A DNA stretch of 64,000 nt. Origin: Monarcha castaneiventris obscurior. Taxonomy: Eukaryota; Chordata; Aves; Passeriformes; Monarchidae. Below, piece after piece: positions 33,496 to 47,100 of this stretch. Made by a program: the position numbers and the translations under genes. Location of the stretch: contig JAMPIT010000230.1 of assembly GCA_026261815.1 (NCBI GenBank), forward strand, positions 7,005,001-7,069,000, written 5' to 3'. Numbering within the stretch: the first letter of the stretch is position 1; every line of letters starts with the position of its first letter. Under the pieces are notes generated by a model, which saw only the letters and a list, made by a program, of their open reading frames with translations, was not told where the DNA came from and ran no database searches.

Positions 33496-36400
33496 AAACC
33501 AGTAAGATCATCGAACACAGTCCCCTCAAGCCAGGCACATACAGAAAATGTTGAGGGGTGAGTGGAGTGATCCCTGGCAAGGTCAGTCTTACCACTCTGC
33601 AGAGCAACAGCTGTATTACTAAATCTTTTTTCCCCACAAGTGTGTTTTTTTCGAGGTCTGAATAGAGAACCAAGAATTTAAGGCAACTCCGTTACACCAG
33701 GCATGGATCTGGGGTTTGCCTCACAAGGCGTAGAAAGTATATAGTTGTGACATGTTAGCCCATGCCTTCTTTCACAGAAAAAGAAGTGTTTATATGATGG
33801 GTTTTAGCTGAGAATGAGAATATATGAGAGTTACCTTTCCACTGACTTAATATGTGCTGTAATATAAGTACTATGTATTAAAAGGGACTGAGGAGGCAGC
33901 ATAAAACTCTCCTAGAAATAGCCTTATGCCACCCAAAGTAACCAGCTACAAGCAAAGCAAGGACACTCCTATGAGAAAAGTTAGAGAATTTAAATTTTTA
34001 ATGCATATGCAAAAATTATTTTCATATATTAAGAAGAAATAGCTAATTATAACATCTTTGATATTATAAAACAGAACTACGACAAATTAATGAGCAGTAT
34101 TGCAACCTGCATGCTGAGGGTAGAGGGAAACACTAATGTAGAAAGAAAAACTTGTAGGATGGTAGATGGTCAGGTAACGGAAGTATTTTCATTGTAGCAG
34201 AAAAGAATACCTCTTTGGATTGGCTTTGATCTGTATGTGAAAGATGGACTGAAAGGCCAGATTGCACCTACTCCTGACACAGCTGGGTTGCAGAAGAAAC
34301 TGGTTATGCCATTAGTTCTGAGATTCCCAGGCAGGCTCTCAGGTCAAGACTCTTGGACATGCAGTGCAACCCCTCCGATTCCTGAGACTGGTGTCCGACA
34401 TTCCTCTTCGGGCTCTTGGTTGACACAGGCAGTCTGGATGTGCTCCTCACAATTTCTTAAGAGCTATCCGTCATTCCAAAAAAATCTCAAAACCATTTCT
34501 TTTATCATTCACAAGAATCTGATGTTTGATCATTACTGCAAGGCTTTGGAAAATCCTTCCTGCCTTCTCTTTGGAAGTTCTTTCTTGCACTTTGTGATGA
34601 CTGGCATCCCACTAAGAGAGCAGTCGTTGCCATGAGTGGAATTAATACATGCCAAGGCTCATCAGGGTCTTCAGCAATAAAGCCCTGAGCAGTCCCCGTG
34701 CTCAGGAGCCACTAGACAGGCTGTCCCCCAGCTGGGCTGCCCCAGCAGCTGAGGACACAGGAGTTGCCAGACACCAAACCCCAGTGTTTGACTCTTCAAG
34801 CAAATGATTCATTAGGCTGTTGAAGCTGAGTAGCCTGGGAAACCAATTAACAAATTACTGCTAACGTTCTGTGTAGAAACAGTCTTGGGAACTGTCATCA
34901 TTATTCCTTCTTTGGAATGACAGAAACTAGTATCTCAAGTATTAGTAGTCCTCATATCCTAGAACTAGCAAAGAAGTTTTGAAGCTTGCATCTGTTCTAT
35001 CAGAAGATTGTACACAGTCAGATTTTTGTGATGTTTTGTTTTCAATGAATCAGCATTTTTAGGTGAAAAGAAATATCTTCAGTTATTTTTCAGCTCTTTC
35101 CTCTGTTGCTATTCCCAGTGACTCTTTGACATGAAAGAGACACCAGGTGAAGGAGATGCATCAAATACTAATATTTTTGTTTATATGTAGCTAAGTGCTT
35201 TTTTTTCTTAAGAAGAAAAATCCTTGATGGATGAAGTCCAGAAATCATGGTTCAAGTTCTTTTCACTTACACATATCACAGTTCAGTGCCTTATTATAGA
35301 GGATGTAGAAAGGGAAAAAAGAACAAGAATGAAACTAGAACAGCTGTTGATATATAGAGATACATACAAATGAGACTGATACTCTTAATCAGCAAAGAAC
35401 ATATAGGTTTGTGAAGGAACAAAGGAGTCATATAAATTTAGACAGGGTTGATTTGATGACATTTCAAAGAAGGGCCTGTCGAATTCAAAAGAAAGATTTT
35501 ATGGAGGTATCCATGAGGCACAGAAGGACTGCAGGCACATGGACAAAAAGAAGGGAGTCCAAACCTGGATAGAAATTCATCACAATAGAGGTGATAGAGA
35601 AGTAAATGCATTTTGGTTGAAATAAATATTATTTTGGATCAGCAGAGCCTGGGTGTTCCTCAGAGGGCAATAAAAGTGGAAATAGAAAGTTCAGTGACAG
35701 GTAATGGACACAGTGGCAAGCAGTGCCAAGGTACAGCAAGTTCTCTGCTCTCACTACACATTCAGGACCCAAAAGCTTTTCTTCAGTTCCAGTGGTTGGA
35801 AGAGTCTGCCTGCCAAGGAAAGGTACACGCCAGTAGAGCTTTAAGTAACAAGTACTTGCTGCCTGGCTATCGGTCTCTTCAGAATCCTCTAATACACAGT
35901 GCTGGCAATAAACGGCTGATTTAGACTTTCCATACCAAAGCAATGACACCAATCCTCTTTGAGGTCAATTCTTATTTAAATTGTTTATGGAGTTCAAGAT
36001 GCTTTGACAATTTGTATTTTACCCACAAATCCTGTTCACGTCTTGTGTATAAAGACTCCAAAACCATTGCTTTAGTTGTTTAAAAGGAGTTTTCTTTTGT
36101 TCAGTCATCTAACAATTATTGCTTGCATAATGCATAACATACAGTTGCCAGAAATACCTAAACTGCATGAAAAACTTTGAAGGGTTTCCCTTAAAGTATG
36201 TGTACAAGGCATCCTGGACAACGTGCCTCCTGCAAGAGTGGCTGTCTCTTGAGCTGCTCAAGCTGTTTCATGTGTTTTGAGCCCTGCTTTCCAGACCACA
36301 GAGAGTTTATGTGGAATGCTGTACTAAGTCTCATTGCCAAAGGAGTGCTCTTCCTAGGTCTTCACGCTTTTCAAAGATACTAGGTCTTCATCAGATATTC

Positions 36401-38454
36401 CTAAATCTCCCAAAGGCATTCTCTACTGTCATCCCGCATTTTGTTAGGTTGGTTGTTTGGGTTGTTTTTTTTTTTTTTCCTGCAGCCCAACTACTTGAGG
36501 AAAGATTTCATCAGCCTTGAAAAATTATTTTAGAAAGGGTTTCAAGGAAAAAAGGATTGTGACTAATGTATGTGCAGTCTGTGTCTTTTGTACTGGAGAA
36601 AATTAGAGTTCTGTAAAATTTTAGCATTAGTAACTATTAACAGGATTGCTCTTACTGAGCCTCTCTCAATGATCAGATGGAGTACAACAAAGAAGGTTCC
36701 AGGCCTGAGTGAGGCAAACAGTATGTGTCCTGCTCATGACAAAGGGATTTCAGACCTTGGCAGGCTCCAGGGGATGTGTGGCTACACCACCATCCTTTGA
36801 GAAGGAGCACAGTGTGCTACTGGCCATCCCCCCTGCATCAAATGCTGGAGCTGCAGTAAGAGGAGAAGATGAAATTCAGATTCTCTTAATAAACAAATGA
36901 ATCAGTGTATTTTATCTGCAGATCCAGATGGTGTCCAGAAGTTCTAGTTATTTCAAACTTTTGCCACCATTACCAATTGTCTTATGTGCCCATAATCTCT
37001 TGAACCTTGTGTTATTTCCTAGGCAGAGAAGCAACACCATGCAGACAGTTTTCTAAGGAAAGGCTGTCCTCGAGTGTTTTCATTCACCTCAGCTTTTTCA
37101 TTCTCCTCCCTCCGAGCATCCCCAACAGTGCCCTGCTGTGTCTGTGCATGAAGAGAAGTTTTATGATGTAGCTGAGAGTGCATCTTCTAGTTGTGAGGCT
37201 CAAACTGCTCTACAAAATGCTTTCTGGCAGTGGCCTGTGAAATGGCAGTTTGCCAATATCAGCACACCAACTCCACCCCAAAGCAGAGATTCCCAACCAG
37301 CAACAGTGACATGGAGAACCCTCTGGAGTGGTCTTTCTGTAATATGCAAGTAGCTTGGCTATGCAAAAAGATGTTTCTGCAGATCACAAATATGAAGAAA
37401 TTAATTGAAAACAAAGCCACTTTTCTGGTTTGTTAAGTTCAGGCCTGTTAAATAGCTTGTTTAAAGTGATGATCTGTAACTGTGAAATCCTCAGTCAGAA
37501 GATGGCACAGGGACAATTTTCACCGAAGACACAGAGTGTAGTCTACAGTACTTAGTGTAAAGTAGGCAATTTTGTTCTTTCTCTCTGAAATTCAGAAGAA
37601 TTCCCTGTAATTTCAAAAGAGTGAGAGACATCCCTTTAGTATAATGATCTTTTTCAATTTCTTGGCCAGGGTATTCAGTTTTTCTGATTTCTGTTATACT
37701 CAGACCCTTTAATACTTATTATACTCATTAAACTAATAGGCATTCAGTTACATTCACATGTGTAGGTGAAGTAGAATCTGATCTTATAAATTTATAGATT
37801 AAATTTAAAATAAATAAGTTGGGTATTTGGCATAATGGAAAGTACTTGGCTAATGTCATTTTAACTCTAATTTGTTTCAAAGCTCCAGATTTGGTCAATG
37901 CTTTTTTTTTTGACAGTTAACTGGACACGAAAAAATAAAATCTTTTTCTTCTGATATAGTGAGAAGAAAGTTCTCCCATTTAGTTTTAGGGGTTTTGTAA
38001 TGGTTAGTTATGATGATTGGCTCTATTTTGATTTTTTTTTTACAATTTAAAGGGTAGATCTTCCCAAAAAACAGAAGACAAAAGACAAAAACTACAGAAA
38101 AAAATTAACTGATCAAGTGGCATAAAAGGCTTTAGAAGAATAGAAAGAGTAAGTGCAGAAGGGAAGGCATATGAAAAATAAAATAAAATTAAATACAAGT
38201 AGTGTTTATCAAAGGGAGTTTGCAGTAGCATGAGATGATACTTTACTGAGAAAAAGTAAGAAAATGCCTTTCTATACAAAGAAAAGCCATTAGATTTGTT
38301 CTAGATAGCTGTCAGTTACGTGTTTCATATACTACCACAGAAACTGCTAGTTGAATTGATAGAGCTTAATGAAAAATCTATTTGGTTAAAATGTGATTAA
38401 ATAAGCCTGACCAATAATGCTGATGTATAAACAGGAGGAAAAAAAGGAAATAGC
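33496..38454. other. Upstream intergenic DNA, first part
   Basis: This is the 5' flank of VIPR2. Composition falls back to AT-rich just past the island. Open frames such as 34237-34635 and 35613-35924 have no recognisable domains and no supporting splice or promoter context. A short T run lies near 36470. I see no gene or named repeat. Confidence 0.6.
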
Positions 38455-38960
38455 AGTAAAGTTCCTCAGTGATCAGACTGGGGTCCTGTTTTACTCCTTT
38501 TAGTAATTATTTTCATTTTTAACAAAACAAAATTTGCTACTGATTCAAGGTGCTGTCAATCAAAAGCAGTATCTAGGTAATCCTATAGAACTGGATCACC
38601 TGAAAATGAAGTCCTAAAAAGTAGTTGGAAATTTAATAAAGCAAGATGGAAAGTCATGTGCTAAAGAACAACAAACAAATGTTGCCACCATAAGCTAAAG
38701 GGCACAGCAGGAAGTCCTGTGTGTGCAAGTCAATGTGTGGCAAATATGAGTATTAATGTGACATGGCCATGACAAATAAATGTGATCTTGCTGTAGAGTT
38801 ACAAAAGCAAAGAATGAAGCCAGGTAACACACAGAGGACTGGTCGGGTCTTACCTGGAGCACTGCATATAAATTCAGCAGTCTGCAGTCAAGAGAGATGA
38901 ATTCAGCAGATAAAGAACATATTAATGAGGACCTAAGGATTTTAGAGAATGTTTGGCTCA
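38455..38960 (+). mobile_element. Old CR1 LINE fragment (3' part of ORF2 region)
   Basis: The segment follows the order of CR1 landmarks in degenerate form. It begins GTTCCTCAGTGATCAGACTG followed by GGGTCCTGTT, passes GGAAATTTAATAAAGCAAGATG and AAGTCATGTGCTAAAG, then AAATGTGATCTTG, and reaches CTTACCTGGAGCACTGCAT. These correspond to consecutive parts of the CR1 reverse-transcriptase 3' region. Many frame breaks are present, so it is long dead and belongs to an ancient CR1 lineage. Confidence 0.6.
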
Positions 38961-41194
38961 ATTGCCTGTGAAAATGTAAACTGAGATGAAATATGTCATC
39001 AGGAAAGGAACTATGTAGACTAAAGGAAATTTGGCAGAAAAATGGGTGGATTAAGCTAGGTGAGAGTAAATGCGTAGATTCACATCCAGGTGGCTGTTCT
39101 GGACAAATATTTTAACAGTGAAGGTAAAGATTTTTTTTTTTTCCCAAGATAGAACATGATCAGCCAGTTGAAAGGATTGTGTACTGTTTGTACACAATAC
39201 TTTTTTACTGTGTTCAACTGTGGCTTTTGTACTGTGGCTCTGTGCACAAACAATAGACTGTGATTTTCTATGGGTCTTTTCCAAGCCCCCATCCTACTTT
39301 GTCATAAATAGTCCTTCTCCAAATTTTCTGTCAAAATCACTGTTCTCGAATTGCTGGAATTTTTGTCTTTTTAGACAGAAAAAGTAGCTTTCTACAGAGT
39401 GCACACCTTTGTGGAAAATTCTATTTTTCATCAAAAATCTGACTATTTTTGCCAGAAATACAAATATTTAGCTTTTGGACAAATATTTCCATTTGTGGCT
39501 TTTCAAAACAACCATAAATTTTGCTAGAGGGGAAACAGAAGTCACTACTAGGCTCTACTTCCTGAAGATTTTTTGTTCAGTGGAACCTTTGCTTGGAGCA
39601 GGACAGATTTTAGGCAAATTTGCAAAAAACTGCATCTGGATCCTCATTTTCTGGTACTCTGGGAGTATTTGCATCAGGAAACCTGTACTGGCCCCTTCTT
39701 CAGAAAAAGGGGAAAATAAAACATTTAGATTTTTACTAGAGGATGGTAGAAAAAAGAGATGCAAAATCCCAGCCATCACTAGTCTTGGGATGAGGGGGAG
39801 AATTGCTTTTATGTAGTCAAAAGATTAGGTGCTAGTTTTGCATTATTTTAAATCTTGGAGTAGAGCCAAGTGAACATATAGTGAATTTTTAGTCAGAGTA
39901 AGTTGCAGTTCAAGGTTGTTTCGATTGTCAAGTTTTTGTTATCTTTAGCATAGAACAGTGTTTACACTGTGATGGGGTTTTTTGACACTTCAAGAAGAAG
40001 ACTGAAATGCCTTTGAAATTAAGAACATTATTCTCTCAGAAAATTTGACTAACCGTGGGCCTAATGGATATAAATAAAGCAAGAATTTCAGAAAGAGGAG
40101 AGATGAGATTTCAGTAGTTATCAATATGAGGCTTGGTTTCTGTTGCTTAGCTCAAGCCTACCCAGGAGATACGAAAGGAAAAATGTCATCATTGATGTAA
40201 TCGAACTTTTAAACACTCTAAAATTACTGTCTCCATTAAGAGAAAAAATCATCAGGTAGCAAAATCGCAAGACTGTAAGTGAAGCCTAACTGTCCAGTGA
40301 AACGTGATATGAATGACACTCTAATCAGGAAAGGATTACTGAGGCTTGGATGTAGAATTTTCCCACGTAACAGGAGGGTAAAAGAAATACATGTTGACGA
40401 AACAAGCCCTTGTAATCCACAGGAATGTTCCATAGAAAAAATCAGCAGCACCCACTTCAGGTCCCAAGTCAAACAGAAAACACCTGAGAGGCAGGAAAAG
40501 GCAGGGCAGTTGTGCCATGGGCTGCCAGCATTAGTGGGTGAAGACAGACGAGCACTCAGATGAGCAGGCACATGAATGGAAAATGCCGTGTTAGGAGCAG
40601 AGGTGTCCTCTGTCCTTCTCTAGAGATTACAACTCGGGTACTTTGTCTTGGATTGAGATGAGCTACCTGGTTTGAAAGTTGCTAGAAACAGTTGAATAGA
40701 AAATGAGAGCCAGACCCCTGGCTGCAGAGTGGCCCAGCTTCAGGGGGACACAGTGGGGATGTTACTGAGCAGAGGGCCTGGTGGATTGGACAGCCAGGAG
40801 TTGTTTGCTCAGACCTCTCAGGCTTACATAACCCTGGATGCCTACATTTCCCACTTTATGGAAAAGTGCATTTATTGCTGTGGTATTACACAAAATATGT
40901 GTATTAACAACTTTTTCTTTGAACAGATGTAATAAAGTGCTTGTAGGCCCTAGATGCTTGCATTTTTCTGGAAAATGGGTGTCTGTGGACCAGATCTTGC
41001 CCCAATCATTCTTTAACAAGTGCTAACTAAACCCTGAGAATGTGACTCTGAAATCTCTTTTGCTGTGGCACTAGAGAGGTGTTGAGAGTCCTTGGGTTTG
41101 TGGAGGGGATATGGAGGAAGCTCAGACTGGAATCATGGAACCCTCAAGAGAAACTTGAGTATTGCCTTAATCCTTCATTTGTGGCCCAGCCCTG

Positions 41195-41260
41195 TTCACC
41201 TTGAGATCAATGGCAATAATCCCATTGGCTTCAGCAGGGAACAAAACCAAGCACTTGGCT
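41195..41260. repeat. Degenerate ancient short repeat
   Basis: The segment reads TTGAGATCAATGGCAATAAT and then CCCATTGGCTTCAGCAGGGA. The paired ATCAATGG and CCATTGRCTTCA words resemble the same old amniote repeat as at 8755 and 60425. Confidence 0.35.
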
Positions 41261-42818
41261 GTGAAACCATGTAAATTCTACTCAAATCTAAAATTTCTAT
41301 AAATCACACTGCTCTTTTTGAGGTAAGCACATAGCTGGCTGGGCCTGTGATCACCAGAGGAATGACGGCACAGACCCTTCCTTTTTTAAGTATCTTACAT
41401 CAGTTATAGTGTGGGGCACCTTGTGTACTGAAGAATGATATGGACTGACTGAATACTCCAGCAAGTAGCTAACCCAGCCTCCACAACTGAAATGCCAGTA
41501 GAACTTTTCCCCAGCTGCCATGCTGTTTTGGACTGAGAACCTAGAAACTGATTCTAGAAGTAATTTCCCTGCTTTAATATATACTGTTTTTAATGGAATT
41601 GTGCAGAATGATTAGTGAGAGGCAAATGTCAAAACACCAGAGAGAAACTGACTCACCAGTCATAGGATTTAATATTAAGGTCAGGCTATGGAAATAACAA
41701 TGGCGCTCAGTCTTTATTATCTTGTGCCTTATGCAGTGATTTACATTGGAGCAAAATGACTGGAGTGGATATAATGTGCTAATTTCCCAAATTTGGTGGT
41801 ATTTTACATATTCTTTCCAAACTTGTTGGTGATGACACAGGGCACAAAGGAAATAAAACAAGACAAGAACACAAAACAAAGGAACAAGCTCAGAATGTCC
41901 TAGAAGATGATTATGAAGCAATTGTCTGCAGGGATTTTAAGGTTTACTTTTTTTTCCTTTTAGGCAGGATTGAAATGTTGACATTCTGTCCTAATAGAGC
42001 ATAGCAAGAGCACACACAGTGCATGCTTTCCCTTGCTAGTTATTCCACTTTGCCCTGCTTTTTCTTAATGTATTTGCATGTGCCAATTGGTAACAAACCT
42101 TTAATGTTGATGCTTTTTATTTGAAAGACAGCTTTCATCACAGAGCTTTGATTGCAGGGACTGCTCTGTGGTAAATAAGCTTCAAATTACATTTTGCTTG
42201 AACTAACTGCATCTGCTCACTACAAGTATCTCAGTCCACAGCAGCACAGCAAGACATGAAAGCTTGTCCTTCTCTATTGCTGAAACAGCCCCAAACTCAC
42301 ACTCTGTGCTGTGGGTCTGTAAATTCTGTCCCTTCACTGCTAGTCATCACCCTGTGATGCTGGTTTGTGTTTTGGTTGTAGAATGATGATGAATTACAGG
42401 CTTCAGACCGAAAGTGTCATCTATTCATGTTCTTAATTTTTATTGTGTTTGTTTATCTCAATGTTTATTGTCATATGGCCTTTCTAAACTGCTCTCTCTC
42501 CCCCGTGTACTGGCTGGACACTAGATAGCATTTGGTAGCAATTTCACTCTTTTTTTCCTCAACACCTTCTTGAGGTCGTTTTCCAACGCTCCTTTGTCAA
42601 GCCATGATGGTAACTTGCCTTGGGAGTGCGATGTTTGGTCGATAGCTGGATTTTAGAATAGCCAGATTTTGACCGCAGTAGCCACAGCAACTTCAGTACT
42701 ACTTCATAGTGAATATAGAGGTCACTTACCTAGGTGAATCTGAAACCAAGAGCCTTTCAGTTATTTCTGAATTATGTGTTTCTGAAAATTAATGGTATGT
42801 TTTTCTCTTCTCTTGTAG

Positions 42819-42951
42819 GTACTCTGAAATACGAAGGGCTTGCCATTCTGCCAAGGGCTGAGTGCATTGATTATGTTAATGCAGAAGGGAAGATGCAGAA
42901 AATGATGACACTACAGAAATTATGCAGAAGGGAAGAATCAAATTCATGGAG
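42819..42951 (+). other. Exon-like segment, unknown gene
   Basis: A good acceptor, with a pyrimidine tract TTTTTCTCTTCTCTTGTAG, precedes 133 bp that stay open in one frame and are followed by a G|GTAATG donor. The encoded peptide, which begins TLKYEGLAILPRAECIDYVN, matches nothing I recognise. A 15-bp word, ATGCAGAAGGGAAGA, occurs twice, 43 bp apart, within it. It could be an exon of a long noncoding RNA or chance. Confidence that it is transcribed is low. Confidence 0.15.
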
Positions 42952-43254
42952 GTAATGCAAAGTTAAAAGAAATTGTCAGTTGATCATGGAATGATGCAAT
43001 CCAATAAATGTTCGTAGAATGATAAACTATGGACAGGTCTATAAGATGATACTCAACAGTCTGTCACTTTCTATGAAGCGTGATGTCCCTGAGTCTCTGG
43101 GTTAAAGAATAAATGACGTCTCTGTGTAAGGCCTAAATATTGGTATAACTTTCAGTTGTGGTAGAAGATGCATAAACGAGAATGCCACAGCTCTTATTTT
43201 CAAAAAAAGAATTACACACAGGGGAGGAAGCTCAGTTAAAGGGATAGTCAAAGG

Positions 43255-44115
43255 GAAAAGCTCTGGCAAGCAGCAAAGAGGTTATTCAAAGATATCATAT
43301 GGGAATTCAGGCCAACTGCATCCCATTTTGGAAAGAGAAAAAGAAAGCCAGCATGGATGAACAGAAGGATAGGAAAGGTTATTAGAAGCAAGAACCTTCA
43401 AAAGCTGAAAATATGCCCAAAATAGAATAACCAGAAAAATCATCAAACTCCATATAATACACATGAAAAAGCAGAACAGGACAGGAGATGAAATTCCAAA
43501 TGCCACCAGTACTACAAAAGTTTTTCTCAAACACATCAGAAGCAGCAAGCCTGCTAGAGCATCAGTATAGCAAATGGAAGATCAAGATGCATCAATATTT
43601 TAAAAAAGATAAGCCATAGAAAAAAACCCAAATGGATTCATTCCACCTGTGAACAGAATGAAGGAGTGAGTACAGAGAGCTCACCTTGGCAGAACCTTGC
43701 TTATAAGTGATGTATCAGGAAAATCTGTCTCTAGTCAAGATTTTGGTAGAAGTTATGGAACAAAGAGAAAAAGAACAGTAACTACCAGGTCTGGCAATAT
43801 TCCCAAAGATCTTAGATGAATTTCCAAGTGAAAGAACGGAGCTGCTAACTGAGCTGCTAATATTGTGTGATGTTTCACGTAAATCTCTGGTGCAGAAGGC
43901 TGGCAGTGAGATAATGATACAAACTTTTAAATGGTATTCCAGGGGATGAGTTTGGATGTCATGAAGATGAATAATGAAAGTTTACTGGTACTCTCAATAC
44001 AAAGATTAGCTAGGACATGGAATTCAACTACCAAGGTACTTTTTCACACAATGCACAGACGATGTTTAGACCCTTCCAGAGGATGTTTGTTGCCAAAAAT
44101 TTGTTCAGGATAGAA
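43255..44115 (+). mobile_element. Old CR1 LINE fragment (middle of ORF2)
   Basis: The clearest landmark is AACACATCAGAAGCAGCAAG followed by CCTGCTAGAGC, a hallmark of ancient CR1 ORF2 seen widely in turtles and birds. Downstream, GAAGATCAAGATGCA, AAGATAAGCCATAGA, CTGAGCTGCTAAT, then ACTTTTAAATGGTATTCCAG occur in the same order as in the CR1 reverse-transcriptase region. Stops and indels are abundant, so it is non-functional. Together with 38455-38960 it may represent the same ancient subfamily, though the two pieces are not in element order. Confidence 0.62.
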
Positions 44116-47100
44116 GTGGAACAAATTAGTGGGAGAAAAGCCCACAGAGGGCTAAGTACAAAGATATCACCACTGGCTTAGAAAACACTTTAAATGCAAA
44201 TCACTGGATTCTGGGAGAAAACTCATCAAAGACCAACTGTCCCATTTTAACACTCTTCTGTACATATTTGCTGTTTGCTGCTGCCAGAGACAATGTGTTG
44301 GATTAGTATGGAGCCCTCATGGTATTAGGTTTACGTTCCAGTGGTTTTAAGAAACAAATGAATTTCTGCTAGTTGTTCTGCAGGTAGTTGACAGGAAGAG
44401 GGCAGATTCCTTCTCCAGAATTATCTTCAATAACCTGTATCTGCACAGGATTTGGGATTAGAAGTTATTCCCTGGGAGATGAACAAATGAGGCAAATAAT
44501 CCCTGGTTATTTAACTCTTCTTCAGCTCTACCCAAAATATGTAAGAAGAAACTGAAAGATAAAGAAACAAAGAACAGGAAAAGGTCAGGCAGCATCAAAA
44601 CTCTGCCTTTTAGGTTGTTTTTTTTTTTCCAAACTAGTTTTAGTTTTAATTTGCTCTTTTGATTTTCATACACTTTGAGTAAGTGTATACACATTAGTAA
44701 ATACATTGTTTACAAGTTTAAAGTGCACATTTACTTCTTGTTGACAGGCAAGATTATTAATATTTTTGTGATAATATATTTGTCACCCTAATTTTGCTTA
44801 AGCACTTTTTGTGTCCACTTAATTTTAAGGCAATGGAAAACTGAAATCATATCAACCTCAAAAGAGTTTATTGAAGGGCTAAACAGCAACTGGAACTATG
44901 TATTAGCCAAGTCTATTGTACACTGTGTTCCCAAACCAGCAAGCATAGAAAGAAGTATTTCAATTGATACTGTATTTGGCATATAAATTTACTCTTACAC
45001 CACTTATTCCATAAATTAAGCAGGTACAACATACCTCATATAGTCTATGAGTCCCCTCATCCTTGAACTTTAAAAACAATATTCACAACAGGAGCTCCAA
45101 AGAATCGCAACGTATCTGGAATGACCCACAGTATTTCACTACTCTCCCCCAAAAATTTGCATTAGCAACCAATTGCTGCAGCATGACTGGCCTGTCTCAG
45201 AGGCTGAACTGAAAGATCTTCCAAGATGGTCTTTATTAGAGCTTGGCAGCACAAACGTGATATTCCTGTGGTATATCACATTTTCCTAAGCCAAACAAAT
45301 GCATGGAATGTTCATTTAACACAACCCCTTACATAGGCTCAACACTACAAAGGGATGGAACAAAAAGTAGCTGGAATGTACAGAAAGAGAAGATACACCT
45401 CTCTAAAGGAAAATCAATATGTGTTTTTTCAAAGGGACATGAGGAAGAAAAGGATGATACTCCCAGGTATAATGCTACAGGTAAAAACACTTGGGAGAAA
45501 AAGGCTTCCTCACAGCTCAAGTATAAAGCACACAGGGTAGAATGACTTTTGCAGACATTGTTAGGACTGAAAAACCTCCTGAAGTGAGCTGTCCTCGTAT
45601 GAATTCCATTAGTGATTTTGGACAGTCAGTGAACATCATCCTCAAAGAGCTTCTTGTTGATGCTTTTATCAATAAAAGGGAAGCTACTGATTTAAGCAAC
45701 ACCAGTGAGTAATTTGGGAACATGTAGTTTTCTGCAGTGCTGGGTAAGTAACTGGATAGAAAGAATCAATTGCTTCCATGTTGGCGTGGGAACTTGGGAT
45801 ACTTTTTCACAGACTTAAACATTGCTTACAAGTTTGAGTTGGTAGGGCTGCTGCAGCAAAATAGATGTGGGGCGTCTTGGTAAAAACTGTGCACACAGAA
45901 AGGACTTCCTTGAATCTCATTAGACATGTCTAGATATAGTGACAGTATGGATGGCTTTGATTGTCATATTTCTAAAGACTATACAGACCTCTCTCACAGT
46001 TGATTTTTATTTTTTTGAAATCAAGAAAAATATGGCAGAGCCTAAGTTTAAAAAATGTTGGCTAAAGCATGGCCAAAAGGAAAGTTTTAAATGGAAACAA
46101 TCCCAAAAGCCCCAAAATCTACTGCTAATGGACAAAAGAAAAATGTTTTTCAGAAAATTCTGGGTTCAGTCTTGGGACTTGCAGACTACCCCAATGAGAA
46201 GAGTTGCTAGTTCCTGCTCATTTTTCAGGAAGATTCTAATTTCCAAAAGTGTCCATCAATGTGCTGCTAGATTTTGGCTATGATTTTAGGATCCCATCCT
46301 AAAAACATGCTGCTGGGTGAAGACTAAGCAGCCTTAACACCACAAGGCTGGATTGGGTCCCAATACAAATGCTCAAACTGTTTAATTACCTCCAAATATT
46401 TAGACTTAAAAATGTATTTCAGTAAAAAAAATGTGTATTGTTTAGTAACATTTTCTGTGGAATTGCCCAGAAAGAGAAATATAAAGTAATTTCCTGCAAG
46501 ATCAGTATTGCTGAGATGAATACATATCCTTGTTTATTATTTCTGTTTCAAATGTTTTCATTCCTCTGTAATAACCTTCTCTGAGAGATAAATCTAATCT
46601 CCAAATCCTTCCTACTGAATTGTAAACAAATCAGATAAAACAGCTATAAACTAGTTCCATTCACAAACAGAAAATGGAGATTTTAGAACATATAATTGGG
46701 TATCAGGTCAAAGAAAATTAAATACATTTCTGAATGGTAACACAGGTCTTTGTTTCCAGTTCCTCATTCCACATGAAGTGAATTAGCCCAGATATTCTGT
46801 TTGAAGTCTTTGGTACTGATGCTTGATTATGGGACCAAATATTTGGCATTGGATGGCTTTCATGTCTTTCTACCTGAACTGCACTCACTGGCTTTGAATA
46901 AAGTTCTGACAGAATGAGTATTGCAAACGTTTCAAATGTTCCTCAGAGATGACATGGCTTTCCTGAGCTCAGTCTGTGGGCTGGGGGCTGACTTTTACTT
47001 TTCTGAGCCTGAGGGCAACATTTGGTCTTCCCTTGGAAAATGAAGAGACACTTTTCTTAAAATTTCCTTGAGATTAAATTGCAGCATCTGCTCAAAATAC

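Larger units (their letters stand above)
38961..43254. other. Upstream intergenic DNA, second part
   Basis: The stretch contains a possible old short repeat at 41195-41260 and an exon-like segment at 42819-42951, both listed separately. The small open frames near 39475 and 40279 have no recognisable product. Nothing else can be named. Confidence 0.55.

Noticed and set aside
34237..34635. 132-codon plus-strand open frame just upstream of the VIPR2 island as a divergent gene
   Set aside because: No recognisable product, no splice signals, and it starts over 700 bp outside the CpG island in ordinary AT-rich DNA.
40768..40784. GCAGAGGGCCTGGTGG as a CTCF site
   Set aside because: The bases after the core do not fit the consensus and several positions mismatch.
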